Of a DNA stretch of 14,732 bases, positions 14,187-14,732 are shown piece by piece. Every line of letters starts with the position of its first letter. Within the stretch, counting starts at the first letter, position 1. Under the pieces are notes generated by a model. That model had not been told where the DNA came from, made no database searches, and saw only the letters and a program-made list of their open reading frames with translations. Position numbers and translations under genes: made by a program. The DNA is from Candidatus Aminicenantota bacterium (GTDB lineage: Bacteria > Acidobacteriota > Aminicenantia > UBA2199): NCBI GenBank assembly GCA_030639705.1, contig DAOWKX010000223.1, positions 1 through 14,732 on the forward strand, in the 5' to 3' direction.

Positions 14187-14732
14187 GTGTGGTTCTTTGT
14201 CGGTGTCCTGGGATTAATCGCAATCCTGCCTTTATTTTTTCTGTCTTTAGAGCATCTGAAATTAGGAAAAAGATTTGGGGCTCACAAAGGGAAAAAAATT
14301 GGCGCCCTTTATGGCCGGATTTCCGGATGGTTATTTTTTCTGTTCTGGATCGGGATATGGATTTCTCCACAGCCCCGATTTGTTTTTCCGATATTAAAAA
14401 ATGGGTTGTGGCTGCCTGTCATATCGATATCCCTTCCTCTTTTCCATCTTTTTATTTTTATTCCACTGATCATCATTGCGGTATGGATGGGAATCAAGGC
14501 GGTTAGACATGTGAGTCTGAAAGTTGCTGAAACACATAGACCCGAAAAAATCATCAAAACCGGTTTTTATTCGGTTATCAGGCATCCCCAGTATGTGGCA
14601 GGATTAATTGCTCATTTGGGGATCACCTTTTTGCTGTCCGGGTTGTATTCTTTGTTTCTTTTACCCTTCATGATTCTCTATATCTATATTATTTCCAGAA
14701 AAGAGGAAAAAGAATTGATCAATGAATTTGGA
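14187..14732 (+). CDS. Isoprenylcysteine carboxyl methyltransferase (ICMT)-family membrane protein, 3'-truncated by window edge
   Basis: Open to the last base in one frame, 182 residues without stop. At least four hydrophobic segments (about 2-20, 46-60, 74-100, 139-170). The family signature is near the C-terminus: TGFYSVIRHPQYVAG (125-139), then a hydrophobic pair of helices, then RKEEKELINEFG (171-182). The latter matches the conserved EE-x-L-x3-FG end that binds SAM and shows only about 10-20 residues are missing. The family includes ICMT, phospholipid N-methyltransferases and NnrU-like proteins; the substrate cannot be decided. GTG start lies 1 bp after the upstream TAA. An ATG at 14185 is in a different frame. 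There is only a weak AAGG some 18 nt upstream, so translation probably depends on coupling. It looks like the fourth gene of the htrA cluster. Confidence 0.82.
   Translation, partial: MWFFVGVLGLIAILPLFFLSLEHLKLGKRFGAHKGKKIGALYGRISGWLFFLFWIGIWISPQPRFVFPILKNGLWLPVISISLPLFHLFIFIPLIIIAVWMGIKAVRHVSLKVAETHRPEKIIKTGFYSVIRHPQYVAGLIAHLGITFLLSGLYSLFLLPFMILYIYIISRKEEKELINEFG

Overview
This 14.7 kb chromosomal window looks like it comes from an uncultivated, moderately AT-rich Gram-negative bacterium. A predicted outer-membrane barrel with a terminal Phe, an AMIN-type periplasmic amidase and a periplasmic HtrA protease indicate a diderm envelope. A reductive-dehalogenase-like corrinoid/Fe-S protein hints at anaerobic or microaerophilic life. 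I cannot assign a phylum from sequence alone. Shine-Dalgarno sites are strong (AAGGAG, GAGGAGG), promoters match the sigma-70 consensus, and TTG/GTG starts are common.

Left part (1-5200): the tail of an unidentified gene (possibly SGNH-hydrolase-like) converges on serC, which has a near-consensus promoter on the minus strand. Between serC and a co-directional DEAH-box helicase gene lies an inserted element. It is a very AT-rich CPBP (CAAX-protease-like) membrane protease gene followed by a sequence that reads as an integron attC site. The left edge of this block carries a core site GTTATGT. That is the exact reverse complement of the ACATAAC that opens the attC, as expected for the ends of one integron gene cassette. 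The cassette (1388-2416, 1029 bp) would be a solitary one; no integrase gene is present in the window. It sits 2 bp beyond the helicase stop codon.

Middle part (5200-9000): diverging from the helicase is an ATGA-coupled operon. It encodes a DUF457/YdjM-type membrane protein and a reductive-dehalogenase-like protein with its own N-terminal membrane anchor, closely followed by a Mut7-C/ubiquitin-fold RNase-like protein. A convergent gene encodes an OprO/OprP-like outer-membrane barrel protein.

Right part (9000-14732): a Yip1-family membrane protein; then an AMIN/Amidase_3 cell-wall amidase, possibly translated from a nearly leaderless mRNA; then a tightly packed cluster of an HtrA/DegQ protease, a DapF-fold epimerase, a secreted protein with a PA-IL (LecA)-like domain, and an isoprenylcysteine-methyltransferase-like membrane protein that runs off the edge. 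The first two junctions are ATGA overlaps. The DapF homologue has serine at both positions where the family has its two catalytic cysteines, so it is either an unusual epimerase or a repurposed one.

The strongest leads are the solitary integron cassette carrying a CPBP protease, the Ser/Ser DapF, and the membrane-anchored reductive-dehalogenase-like protein.
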